Origin: Treponema sp. UBA3813
GTDB lineage: Bacteria; Spirochaetota; Spirochaetia; Treponematales; Treponemataceae
Assembly (NCBI GenBank): GCA_002368605.1
Contig: DFEB01000020.1
Coordinates: 43,096-81,190, forward strand
DNA: 38,095 nucleotides
Direction: 5' to 3'
Part shown: piece after piece, positions 8,724 through 16,120 of the stretch
Numbering within the stretch: position 1 is the first letter of the stretch
Layout of the letters: each line of letters starts with the position of its first letter
The notes under the pieces: generated by a model
Databases searched by the model: none
The model's input: the letters and a program-made list of their open reading frames with translations, nothing else
Told to the model about the DNA's origin: nothing
Made by a program: the position numbers and the translations under genes

Positions 8724-10295
8724 CTATTTGTTTTTGTTTAAAAATTCCTCAGCCTCATTTTCGCCGCCTGTGACAGAGTAAAAATAAGGCGTTTCTGCGT
8801 CAAATTCTCCCGCACAGGTATCGACCATTTTGAAAGAGCGTGGCGGATAGAGCATTTCCTTCTTCTCATGAGACGGCTCAGTCTCCGCCTGAGAAATTTT
8901 TTCCAGCTTCCACAAGAACCACTCGTCGATTTTCGTAATCTCATGGATTTCTTCAACACTGAGAAGTTTTCGCTTTAAAGCCTGATAAATGGCGAAGATT
9001 CTCTGATCGGTGCACTGGGCCACCCGCTCACGGATTTTCTGGTCGCCCTCTTTGACGAAGGCCGGAAGATTCAAGTCCTTTACGCCAACTTCAAGACCAC
9101 GCGCCGCCTTTAAAATCGCTTCCTCAAAATTCTGACCGATTGCCATGACTTCGCCGGTTGCCTTCATCTGGGTTCCAAGTTTGCGGGCGGCGTAGACGAA
9201 TTTATCAAAGGGAAATTTTGGCATTTTTACCACGACATAATCCAAAACCGGCTCAAAGCAGGCCTTTGTTTTCTTTGTAACGAAGTTTGGAATCTCGTCC
9301 AGCGTAAAGCCCACGGCGATAAGAGCCGCAACTTTCGCGATTGGGTAACCTGTGGCCTTACTTGCAAGGGCAGATGAGCGGGAAACGCGAGGATTCACTT
9401 CAATCACGGCGTATTCAAAGCTGTCCGGGTTCAAGGCGAACTGGCAGTTACAGCCGCCCTCAATCTCAAGGGCAGAAATTATGTTCAGTGCCGCTGAGCG
9501 CAGCATCTGATATTCCTTGTCGGCAAGAGTAACCGTGGGGGCGATGACGATTGAATCTCCCGTGTGAACGCCAACCGGGTCAAAGTTTTCCATGGAACAG
9601 ACCGTAATCACATTGCCCTTTGAATCCCGCATGACCTCAAACTCAACTTCCTTCCAGCCCGAAATACATTTTTCCACCAGAATCTGATGAATTGGAGAGC
9701 GGTGAAGTCCGTTATGGGCGATTTCGTCCAGTTCCCGGTCATTGTTTACGATTCCACCGCCGGTTCCGCCCAGAGTAAAGGCCGGCCGGATAATGGCAGG
9801 AAAGCCGATTTCATCGTGAACAAAAGCGGCCGCATCCTCGTAAGTCGTCACGACCTTTGAGGGAATGCAGGGCTCGCCGATTGCTTCCATCGTGTCCTTA
9901 AAAAGCTGGCGGTCTTCGGCCTTGTCGATTGTAAGAGGCCGCGCTCCCAGAAGCTTGACTCCGTAGCTTTCCAAAAATCCCGATTTCGCAAGCTCCATGC
10001 TGAGGGTAAGCCCCGTCTGACCTCCCAAAGTCGAAAGCAGACTGTCCGGCTTCTCCTTTTCGATGATTCGCTCCAGCGTTGTGAGAGTCAGCGGCTCAAG
10101 GTAGATTTCGTCCGCCATGGAATGGTCTGTCATAAGGGTGGCCGGATTCGAGTTTACAAGGCAGACTTCAAGCCCCAGAGATTTCAAAGCCTTGCAGGCC
10201 TGATTTCCCGCATAGTCAAATTCCGCAGCCTGACCGATTACGATTGGGCCGCTTCCGATTATCATTACTTTATGAATATCTTTATTTAGTGGCAT
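8724..10295 (-). CDS. carB: Carbamoyl-phosphate synthase large chain, N-terminal half
   Basis: 523 residues equal to the first half of CarB: the ATP-grasp unit that makes carboxyphosphate, and the oligomerization region. It begins [22 protein letters not shown], as in full-length CarB, and has [21 protein letters not shown] and [17 protein letters not shown]. It ends shortly after [18 protein letters not shown], the block that normally runs straight into the second half, so the break is at the domain boundary and not a random frameshift. The start overlaps carA by 14 bp, with a GGAG Shine-Dalgarno inside carA. The second half is encoded at 5369-6952, after asnB. A working enzyme would need CarA plus both halves. 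Confidence 0.95.
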   Translation of the reverse strand: MPLNKDIHKVMIIGSGPIVIGQAAEFDYAGNQACKALKSLGLEVCLVNSNPATLMTDHSMADEIYLEPLTLTTLERIIEKEKPDSLLSTLGGQTGLTLSMELAKSGFLESYGVKLLGARPLTIDKAEDRQLFKDTMEAIGEPCIPSKVVTTYEDAAAFVHDEIGFPAIIRPAFTLGGTGGGIVNNDRELDEIAHNGLHRSPIHQILVEKCISGWKEVEFEVMRDSKGNVITVCSMENFDPVGVHTGDSIVIAPTVTLADKEYQMLRSAALNIISALEIEGGCNCQFALNPDSFEYAVIEVNPRVSRSSALASKATGYPIAKVAALIAVGFTLDEIPNFVTKKTKACFEPVLDYVVVKMPKFPFDKFVYAARKLGTQMKATGEVMAIGQNFEEAILKAARGLEVGVKDLNLPAFVKEGDQKIRERVAQCTDQRIFAIYQALKRKLLSVEEIHEITKIDEWFLWKLEKISQAETEPSHEKKEMLYPPRSFKMVDTCAGEFDAETPYFYSVTGGENEAEEFLNKNK

Positions 10296-11640
10296 TTTCT
10301 TTCTCCTTTTTCATCATTCCAACGAAGCGGTCGAACAAAAAATTCGTGTCGTGGGGGCCGCCGCAGGCTTCCGGGTGGAATTGCACGCTAAAGGCCGGAA
10401 TGTCGGTGTAGGTGATTCCCTCGCAAGTCTCGTCGTTGGCATTGACAAAGGACAAGCGCGCAGATTCCGGGAGGGAAGCCGTCTCCACCGCGTAGCCGTG
10501 ATTCTGGCTTGTGATGTAGATTCTGCCACTTTCCAAGTCCTTGCAGGGATGGTTTCCGCCTCTGTGCCCGTATTTGAGTTTTGAGGTTTTTGCGCCACGG
10601 GCAAGGGCCAGCATCTGGTGTCCCAAGCAGATTCCAAAAATCGGGATTGCCTTTTTTGTTATTGTCTCGCTTGCCTTTCCTGTCATTGTCGGACTTGATC
10701 CGACAATCTCCTTATTCCATTCGCATAATTTTCTGATTTCTTCAATCACAGCCGTATTTTCCGCCGGGTCGCCGGGCCCGTTTGAAAGCATGATTCCGTC
10801 AGGCTTTAGTCTTATGACTTCTTCCGTCTTTGTGTCGTAAGGAAGAATCGTCACCTTACAGCCCCGCTTTTCCAGTTCCCGGCCAATATTTGCCTTTGCT
10901 CCAAAATCTAAGAGACAGACGGAAAATCGAGAGTCAGAAGATGAAACTTTATTGGGGGAAGTCTCCCCCTCGGCTGCAATGGCTTCGCCATTTCCGCCTG
11001 CCCCCTCTCCTAAGGGGCTTCGCCCCTTAAAATCCCCGGACACACTGTTTTCCCTTTGCTGAACGCTTTTCACTGCATTTTCGATTTTGTAGGCACGGAT
11101 TTCTTCGAGGTGCCGAATCAAGTTCGGCATGACATTTTTTTCAGCCTGCATGACATTTTTTTCAATCGGTTTGGCAGTTTTTCCTGCCGTTTTGACGGCT
11201 GTTTCTGTCGGCATATCAGCTGTTTCTGTTCCCGACACAATCATTCCGTTCATGACGCCGGCTTCCCGGAGTTTTTTGGTGAGTTTTCTTGTGTCGATTC
11301 CGCAGATTCCCACGATTCCCTGTTTTTTTAAGAATGAGTCCAAATCGCCTGAACAGCGGAAATTGCTTGGCTTTTCGCATATTTCGCGCACGATGTAGCC
11401 GGAAGCCCAGATTTTTTTGCTCTCAAAATCTTCGGGGATAAGACCGTAGTTTCCAATCAGGGGGAAAGTCTGCGTGATGATTTGCCCGAAATAGCTGGGA
11501 TCGGTGAGGGTTTCGATGTAGCCGGTCATTCCTGTGGTGAAGACCGTCTCGCCGATTGTTTTCCCCCGTGCGCCGATTGCCTTTCCTTCAAAAACGCTGC
11601 CGTCCGCAAGAATCAAAAAAGCCTTGTCGCTCAAAAACAT
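10282..11640 (-). CDS. carA: Carbamoyl-phosphate synthase small chain with repeat-derived insertions
   Basis: 452 residues against the usual 360-385. CarA hydrolyses glutamine and channels ammonia to CarB. The N-terminal domain ([12 protein letters not shown]...[16 protein letters not shown]) and the amidotransferase domain are intact, with nucleophile Cys338 in GICLGHQ and His422/Glu424 in QFHPEA. Two segments are not family-like: about 136-239, between [10 protein letters not shown] and [14 protein letters not shown], and about 309-331, just before [11 protein letters not shown]. Both coincide with DNA palindromes and repeats (10682-10710, 10954-11029, 11109-11160), so they look like in-frame repeat insertions in linkers. 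All catalytic blocks survive, so the enzyme is probably active. It is first in the carA-carBN-asnB-carBC operon and has its own leader hairpin. Confidence 0.95.
   Translation of the reverse strand: MFLSDKAFLILADGSVFEGKAIGARGKTIGETVFTTGMTGYIETLTDPSYFGQIITQTFPLIGNYGLIPEDFESKKIWASGYIVREICEKPSNFRCSGDLDSFLKKQGIVGICGIDTRKLTKKLREAGVMNGMIVSGTETADMPTETAVKTAGKTAKPIEKNVMQAEKNVMPNLIRHLEEIRAYKIENAVKSVQQRENSVSGDFKGRSPLGEGAGGNGEAIAAEGETSPNKVSSSDSRFSVCLLDFGAKANIGRELEKRGCKVTILPYDTKTEEVIRLKPDGIMLSNGPGDPAENTAVIEEIRKLCEWNKEIVGSSPTMTGKASETITKKAIPIFGICLGHQMLALARGAKTSKLKYGHRGGNHPCKDLESGRIYITSQNHGYAVETASLPESARLSFVNANDETCEGITYTDIPAFSVQFHPEACGGPHDTNFLFDRFVGMMKKEKENATK
10682..10710 (+). repeat. RPE-like palindrome in carA, copy 1
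   Basis: GTC followed by arms ATTGTCGGA (10685-10693) and TCCGACAAT (10699-10707) around loop CTTGA. In the carA frame it encodes IVGSSPTMT directly before the conserved [11 protein letters not shown] block. The same loop and arm length recur at 16028-16054 and, inverted, at 11109-11134. Confidence 0.85.
10954..11029. repeat. Cluster of three palindromes in carA linker
   Basis: Three adjacent inverted repeats: GGGGGAAGTCTCCCCC (10954-10969), AATGGC and GCCATT around TTC (about 10978-10993), and TAAGGGGC and GCCCCTTA around TTC (11011-11029). All lie within the non-family linker of carA and remain in frame ([21 protein letters not shown]). Confidence 0.8.
11109..11160 (-). repeat. RPE-like palindrome in carA, copy 2, with tandem repeat
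   Basis: Read on the minus strand: GTC, then ATGCCGAA, loop CTTGA, TTCGGCA(C), the same family as the copy at 10682-10710 but inverted. Next to it the 17-mer TGAAAAAAATGTCATGC is present twice in tandem, encoding the doubled peptide EKNVM of carA. Confidence 0.8.
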
Positions 11641-11654
11641 AATTCCCCCAAAAT

Positions 11655-11712
11655 AAAAAGGCGTTCACCCCATCTGCCGACACTTATAGCGGCAAATCGA
11701 ATGAACGCCTTT
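11655..11712 (-). promoter_or_regulatory. Leader hairpin with U-tract (carA operon)
   Basis: Minus strand: AAAGGCGTTCA (11712-11702) pairs with TGAACGCCTTT; next TTCGATTT opposes AGATGGGG with one G-G mismatch; inner stem GCCG with CGGC closes a ten-base loop. Five Ts follow. It starts about 11 nt after the -10 and ends 14 nt before the ATG, just before a GGGGG Shine-Dalgarno. Same design as 2249-2308; the different bases in the arms keep pairing. Confidence 0.7.
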
Positions 11713-11722
11713 GTTCTTGAAA

Positions 11723-11751
11723 GTTATACCCTCTTTGCCCAATGTGGTCAA
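11723..11751 (-). promoter_or_regulatory. Promoter of carA-carBN-asnB-carBC
   Basis: Minus strand: -35 TTGACC (11751-11746), 17-bp spacer, -10 TATAAC (11728-11723). It diverges from the amt promoter 60 bp away, so one short region governs both units. The 320 bp between carA and amt is fully taken up by these promoters and leaders. Confidence 0.8.
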
Positions 11752-11810
11752 GAGCGAAAGGAAGAAATAGAAAAGGAAGTGTTTTTTTGCAAAATAAAAT
11801 TTTTCTTCGC

Positions 11811-11839
11811 TTGACAAAAATTTTTCTTCACGCTATAAA
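11811..11839 (+). promoter_or_regulatory. Promoter of amt
   Basis: -35 TTGACA (11811-11816), 17-bp A/T-rich spacer, -10 TATAAA (11834-11839). The glnN promoter has the same -35, spacer length and -10, and both are followed 20-25 nt later by AATGAGGTCGCA. Confidence 0.85.
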
Positions 11840-11859
11840 TGAGCCAACACAAGACAATG

Positions 11860-11893
11860 AGGTCGCAAAGTTCACGCTTTGCGACCTTTTTTT
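11860..11893 (+). promoter_or_regulatory. amt leader hairpin 1 (terminator-like)
   Basis: Arms AGGTCGCAAAG (11860-11870) and CTTTGCGACCT (11877-11887) enclose loop TTCACG, and seven Ts run to 11893. It is a textbook intrinsic terminator only about 14 nt after the predicted start, so most transcripts would stop unless something intervenes. Its sequence is nearly identical to the glnN leader hairpin. Confidence 0.8.
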
Positions 11894-11897
11894 ATTC

Positions 11898-11950
11898 GGC
11901 GATGATGTCGGGCATGTGCGCAGTGTCTGATGTCACCGCCAATTTTTTTT
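11898..11950 (+). promoter_or_regulatory. amt leader hairpin 2
   Basis: Outer GGCG (11898-11901) with CGCC (11937-11940), inner GGGCA with TGTCT (including G-U pairs) and a large internal loop, followed by eight Ts right before the GGAGG of amt. Weaker than hairpin 1; the fold is my reading only. Confidence 0.4.
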
Positions 11951-11961
11951 GGAGGTAAAAA

Positions 11962-13692
11962 ATGAATGATTTATGGTCGGTTTGGTTTTTAATCGGCGCG
12001 GCTTTCGTCTTCTGGATGCAGGCCGGATTCGCCATGGTGGAAACGGGATTTACCAGGGCGAAAAACGCGGGCAACATCATAATGAAAAACCTGATGGACT
12101 TCTGCATCGGCACGGTCATGTGGTTTTTGATTGGAGCGTCTTTCATGCTCTCTTTCACAGACCCGGCAAGCGGCGAAGTGAGCAGGGGAATCTGGAGCGT
12201 CTTCGGAAAGCCGGGATTTTCGGTCTTCACGGATTACGCCCACTTTGACTTCTCGAACTTTGTCTTCAACCTGGTTTTCTGCGCCACGACGGCAACAATC
12301 GTAAGCGGGGCCATGGCAGAGCGGACGAAATTCAGCTCTTACTGCATTTATTCGGCAATCATTTCGGGAATCATCTACCCGATTGAGGCTCACTGGACTT
12401 GGGGCGGCGGATTCTTGGCACAATGGGGCTTCCACGACTACGCAGGTTCGGCCTGTATTCACATGGTAGGCGGAATCTGCGCCCTGATTGGTGCGGCTAT
12501 GGTAGGACCAAGAATCGGAAAATTCACCAGAGATGAGGGCGGTAAGGTCGTAAAGGTAAAGGCTTTTCCCGGCCACAACCTGACAATAGGTGCTTTGGGT
12601 GTCTTTATCCTCTGGCTGGGCTGGTACGGCTTCAACGGTGCGGCGGCTACAGATGTTCCGACTTTGGGAAGCGTTTTCCTGACCACGACAGTAGCCCCGG
12701 CAGTGGCGACTGTCGTCACCATGATTTTCACATGGATTAAGTACGGAAAGCCTGATGTTTCCATGTGCCTCAACGCTTCCCTTGCGGGTCTGGTAGCAAT
12801 CACGGCTCCCTGTGATGTGACAGACTGTGCGGGGGCTGCAATCATCGGTGCGGTGGCGGGTCTTCTCGTCGTCTTCGGAATCTGGCTTTTGGACTACAAG
12901 CTCCACATTGATGACCCGGTAGGTGCGGTGGCAGTCCACATGATGAACGGAATCTGGGGAACAATAGCCGTGGGACTTTTCGCCACAAAATCTGCCCCTG
13001 GCTTTGAGACGGCTGGAATCGCCGAGGGTCTTTTCTACGGCGGCGGATTTGGTCAGCTCATTAAACAGTTGGGCGGCATGTTCGTGATTATCGCCTGGAC
13101 TGTGGTGACGATTTTGATTGTCTTTTCTGTGATTAAAAAGCTTCACGGCTTACGCGTTTCTACAGAAGAAGAAATCATCGGTCTGGATAAGATTGAGCAC
13201 GGCCTGGACTCAAGCTACGCAGGATTCGACATCGCCCAGAACTATTCCAGCGCGGAAGTTGCGGCGGCAAAGAGGGACGGTGTTAAAATTCCTGCAGAAA
13301 AGGCAGTTCCTGTGGTCAAGGTTCCGTCAAGTAAGCCGGACGCAAAATTCCACAAAGTCGTCATCGTGACCCGACAGACAAAATTCGATGAAATTAAGTC
13401 TGCAATGAACGACATCGGCGTGACCGGCATGACCGTAACCAATGTTTTGGGCTGCGGAGTCCAGCACGGAGCCGGGGAATTCTACCGAGGCGCCCAAATC
13501 GACATGACTCTTTTACCGAAAATCAAGGTTGAAATCGTCGTGAGCGAAGTTCCGGTCGATCTGGTTGTGACAGCCGCAAAAGAAGTGCTCTACACCGGTC
13601 ACATCGGCGACGGCAAAATCTTCGTATACGATGTGGAGAATGTAATCAAAGTCCGCACTGGCGAAGAAGGCTATGAAGCCCTGCAGGATTAA
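11962..13692 (+). CDS. amt: Ammonium transporter fused to a C-terminal PII domain
   Basis: 576 residues. Residues 1-400 are an Amt/Mep/Rh channel with about 11 membrane spans; the paired pore histidines are visible at H167 (ACIHMVGG) and H326 (VAVHMMNGIWG). After a linker (about 421-461) comes a complete GlnK/PII domain (463-573): FHKVVIVTRQTKFDEIKSAM, a T-loop with EFYRGAQ (Tyr508 at the usual uridylylation position), and LLPKIKVEIVV. PII proteins normally plug AmtB as separate trimers; here the regulator is covalently attached to each channel. No separate glnK is adjacent. Strong GGAGG Shine-Dalgarno 6 nt before the ATG. Upstream is a promoter and terminator-like leader shared with glnN, the next gene. 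No terminator is seen between amt and the glnN leader. Confidence 0.96.
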   Translation: MNDLWSVWFLIGAAFVFWMQAGFAMVETGFTRAKNAGNIIMKNLMDFCIGTVMWFLIGASFMLSFTDPASGEVSRGIWSVFGKPGFSVFTDYAHFDFSNFVFNLVFCATTATIVSGAMAERTKFSSYCIYSAIISGIIYPIEAHWTWGGGFLAQWGFHDYAGSACIHMVGGICALIGAAMVGPRIGKFTRDEGGKVVKVKAFPGHNLTIGALGVFILWLGWYGFNGAAATDVPTLGSVFLTTTVAPAVATVVTMIFTWIKYGKPDVSMCLNASLAGLVAITAPCDVTDCAGAAIIGAVAGLLVVFGIWLLDYKLHIDDPVGAVAVHMMNGIWGTIAVGLFATKSAPGFETAGIAEGLFYGGGFGQLIKQLGGMFVIIAWTVVTILIVFSVIKKLHGLRVSTEEEIIGLDKIEHGLDSSYAGFDIAQNYSSAEVAAAKRDGVKIPAEKAVPVVKVPSSKPDAKFHKVVIVTRQTKFDEIKSAMNDIGVTGMTVTNVLGCGVQHGAGEFYRGAQIDMTLLPKIKVEIVVSEVPVDLVVTAAKEVLYTGHIGDGKIFVYDVENVIKVRTGEEGYEALQD

Positions 13693-13722
13693 ACTCTTGT
13701 TGATAAAAAATCACAATTCCGC

Positions 13723-13751
13723 TTGACAAAAAAAAATCAAAACGATATAAA
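13723..13751 (+). promoter_or_regulatory. Promoter of glnN
   Basis: -35 TTGACA (13723-13728), 17-bp spacer, -10 TATAAA (13746-13751), the same arrangement as the amt promoter. Confidence 0.85.
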
Positions 13752-13770
13752 AGAACCATCAAACGGCAAT

Positions 13771-13810
13771 GAGGTCGCAGAGTTCACGCTTTGCGACCTC
13801 TTCTGTTTTT
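13771..13810 (+). promoter_or_regulatory. glnN leader hairpin 1
   Basis: Arms GAGGTCGCAGAG (13771-13782) and CTTTGCGACCTC (13789-13800), one G-U pair, loop TTCACG, then TCTTCTGTTTTT. The arms and loop are almost base-for-base those of the amt leader (only one arm base differs), while the flanking DNA differs. Confidence 0.8.
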
Positions 13811-13818
13811 AAATCGGC

Positions 13819-13880
13819 AAAGACGCCGCATTTTCTGACTGGTGTACAACGGTCTGGAGAATGCGGCGCTTTTTGTTTTT
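13819..13880 (+). promoter_or_regulatory. glnN leader hairpin 2 with U-tract
   Basis: GCCGCATT (13825-13832) pairs with AATGCGGC (13859-13866), continued inward by TTCT and GACTG against CGGTC and TGGAG, then CTTTTTGTTTTT. It opens with GCAAAGACGC, as the ykgJ leader does. It lies about 20 nt before the glnN ATG. A second in-frame ATG at 13861 lies within its 3' arm and is not the gene start. Confidence 0.65.
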
Positions 13881-13899
13881 CAAAAATACGGAGAAAACT

Positions 13900-15987
13900 A
13901 TGGACAAAGTAACTTCAATTTTCGGAGAGAATGTTTTTAACGAGACTGTTATGAAAGCTCGCCTGCCAAAAGAGACTTTCAAGCAGCTGATGAAGACCAT
14001 TGATGACGGCGAAAAACTCAGCCCCACGGTGGCAAATGTCGTTGCGAACGCAATGAAGGACTGGGCAATCGAAAAAGGCGTTACGCATTTTACCCACTGG
14101 TTCCAGCCGCTCACAGGCACAACAGCCGAAAAGCACGATTCATTTATCACACCTTCAAGCGAGGGAAAGGTGATTATGGAATTTTCGGGCAAGGAGCTGG
14201 TTCAGGGCGAGCCGGACGCATCTTCCTTCCCTTCCGGCGGAATCCGGGCCACATTCGAGGCACGCGGCTACACTGCATGGGATCCGACTTCCTACGCTTT
14301 CATTAAAGACGGCGTTCTCTGCATTCCGACAGCCTTCTGCTCTTACACCGGCGAGGCTCTGGACAAAAAGACTCCGCTTTTGCGCTCAATGGAAGCAATT
14401 TCAAAACAGGCCGTGCGTGTCCTTCACCTTTTCGGAAACAATGAAGTCACCAGCGTAAAAACCACGGTTGGCCCTGAGCAGGAATATTTCCTTGTGGACA
14501 AGGCCGCATGGGAAAAGCGGGAGGATCTTATTTTTACTGGCCGAACCCTTTTTGGCGCAAAATCACCGAAAGGACAGGAGCTTGAAGACCATTATTTCGG
14601 CATGATTAAGCCCCGCGTTCAGGCTTTCATGAAGGACTTGAACGAAGAGCTTTGGAAGCTGGGAATCCTTGCCAAGACCGAGCACAACGAAGTCGCCCCT
14701 GCCCAGCACGAGCTTGCCCCTATTTTCACCACCACCAACATCGCCTGTGACCACAACCAGCTTACTATGGAAATGATGAAAAAAGTCGCGGCAAAGCATG
14801 GAATGGTATGTTTGCTTCACGAAAAGCCTTTTGCGGGCGTAAACGGAAGCGGTAAACATAACAACTGGTCCATTTCCACCAACACTGGAAAGAACCTTCT
14901 TGATCCCGGTGCCACGCCCCAAAGCAACGCGCAATTTCTCCTATTCTTGTGCGCTGTGATTAAGGCCGTGGACGAGTATCAGGATTTGCTGAGAATCTCT
15001 GTCGCATCTGCCGGAAACGATCACCGTCTTGGTGCAAACGAGGCACCTCCAGCAATCGTCTCAATGTTCATTGGCGACGAGCTTTCTGAAATCCTGGACT
15101 GCCTTGAAGAAGGAAAACCTTACGGAAGCCACGAAAAAGAGAAGATGCAGATTGGAGTCACGGTTTTGCCCGACTTCAACAAGGACACCACCGACCGAAA
15201 CCGCACTTCACCATTTGCATTCACAGGCAACAAATTCGAATTCCGTATGCTGGGGTCAAGCGAGTCAATTTCATGTGCAAATGTCTTTTTGAACACGGCT
15301 GTGGCGGAGGAACTGAGTCAATTTGCAGACCTTTTGGAACATTCGGCTAATTTCAAGAGCGACCTTCACGACTTGATTCTGAAGACAATTAAGGAGCACA
15401 AGAGAATCATCTTCAACGGAAACGGCTACGATGATTCATGGGTCAAGGAAGCCGAAAAGCGGGGACTTTTGAATCTTAAAAGCACGCCTGAAGCCCTTCA
15501 GCACACTCTGGACGAAAAGAACATCGCCCTCTTTGAAAAGCACGGGGTTTACTCAAAGGTTGAGCTTACAAGCCGCAACGAGATTCACTACGAGAACTAC
15601 TCGAAAATCATCAACATTGAGGCTCTGACGATGATTGACATGGCCAAAAAACTCTACCTTCCGGCCGGAGCAAAATACGCCAAGTTCCTTGCAGACTCTG
15701 TTTCGGTCAAAAAGACTTTGGGAGCGGACGACAGCTACGAAGCCGACTCCCTCAAAAAAGTCAGCTCGCTTACAGGAAAGATTTACGAGCAGGTTCAGGC
15801 TCTTGAAAAGGCTGTGGACGGAGCTGCAAAAGTCTCAGGCGCTGAAGAAAACGCCCTTTATTATAGAAGAGAAGTGTTCAGCGCCATGGGAAAGCTGCGG
15901 GAGGCAGTGGACTGTCTTGAAGGCTTCATCCCCGCAAGCGAATGGCCGGTTCCAAGCTACGGAGATTTGCTTTTCAGCGTGAAGTAA
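13900..15987 (+). CDS. glnN: Type III glutamine synthetase
   Basis: 695 residues, the size of the GSIII family (about 700-730) and much longer than GSI. It forms glutamine from glutamate, ammonia and ATP. Diagnostic blocks include [67 protein letters not shown] and [21 protein letters not shown] start at ATG 13900 (MDKVTSIFG) with CGGAG 6 nt upstream; the longer frame (MRRFLFF...) is translated leader hairpin. It follows the ammonium transporter and is preceded by the same kind of promoter and attenuator-like hairpin. No clear intrinsic terminator follows. Confidence 0.97.
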   Translation: MDKVTSIFGENVFNETVMKARLPKETFKQLMKTIDDGEKLSPTVANVVANAMKDWAIEKGVTHFTHWFQPLTGTTAEKHDSFITPSSEGKVIMEFSGKELVQGEPDASSFPSGGIRATFEARGYTAWDPTSYAFIKDGVLCIPTAFCSYTGEALDKKTPLLRSMEAISKQAVRVLHLFGNNEVTSVKTTVGPEQEYFLVDKAAWEKREDLIFTGRTLFGAKSPKGQELEDHYFGMIKPRVQAFMKDLNEELWKLGILAKTEHNEVAPAQHELAPIFTTTNIACDHNQLTMEMMKKVAAKHGMVCLLHEKPFAGVNGSGKHNNWSISTNTGKNLLDPGATPQSNAQFLLFLCAVIKAVDEYQDLLRISVASAGNDHRLGANEAPPAIVSMFIGDELSEILDCLEEGKPYGSHEKEKMQIGVTVLPDFNKDTTDRNRTSPFAFTGNKFEFRMLGSSESISCANVFLNTAVAEELSQFADLLEHSANFKSDLHDLILKTIKEHKRIIFNGNGYDDSWVKEAEKRGLLNLKSTPEALQHTLDEKNIALFEKHGVYSKVELTSRNEIHYENYSKIINIEALTMIDMAKKLYLPAGAKYAKFLADSVSVKKTLGADDSYEADSLKKVSSLTGKIYEQVQALEKAVDGAAKVSGAEENALYYRREVFSAMGKLREAVDCLEGFIPASEWPVPSYGDLLFSVK

Positions 15988-16027
15988 AAAAAATGGCGGC
16001 TGGGGATGACCAATAAGTTCAAAAAGT

Positions 16028-16054
16028 GTCATTTTCGGGCTTGACCCGAAAATC
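16028..16054 (+). repeat. RPE-like palindrome between glnN and aroF-pheA
   Basis: GTC, then arms ATTTTCGGG (16031-16039) and CCCGAAAAT (16045-16053) around CTTGA. Compared with the copy inside carA (10682-10710), two arm positions differ on both sides so that pairing is kept. No T-tract follows, so it is not a good terminator on this strand. The rest of 15988-16104 shows nothing I recognise. Confidence 0.8.
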
Positions 16055-16104
16055 CATTCATAGATTTTAGCTTCTTTCAATCCCTAGCCGAATACTTTTC
16101 TTTC

Positions 16105-16113
16105 TGTTATACT
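16105..16113 (+). promoter_or_regulatory. Extended -10 of aroF-pheA, leaderless start
   Basis: TGTTATACT, an extended -10 (TGn + TATACT), ends 7 nt before the ATG at 16121. No -35-like hexamer at 17 bp (TAGCCG) and no Shine-Dalgarno. The predicted start point coincides with the ATG. Confidence 0.65.
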
Positions 16114-16120
16114 CACTTTC

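Noticed and set aside
8724-10295. carB as a frameshifted or decayed gene
   Set aside because: Both halves have clean starts, ribosome sites and full motifs, and an intact asnB lies between them; a frameshift cannot explain this.
11989-13146. 385-codon open frame on the minus strand opposite amt
   Set aside because: Composition and lack of any family match mark it as the shadow of amt; no ribosome site.
11811-13880. ANTAR-type antiterminator target for the amt and glnN leaders
   Set aside because: As I recall, ANTAR targets are paired hairpins with six-base loops having A at position 1 and G at position 4. The shared loop TTCACG does not fit, and only the ykgJ leader loop (ATTGTC) does. It cannot be claimed without a covariance search.
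13861-13899. ATG 13861 (MRRFLFF) as start of glnN
   Set aside because: It lies within leader hairpin 2; ATG 13900 has CGGAG at 6 nt and matches the family start.
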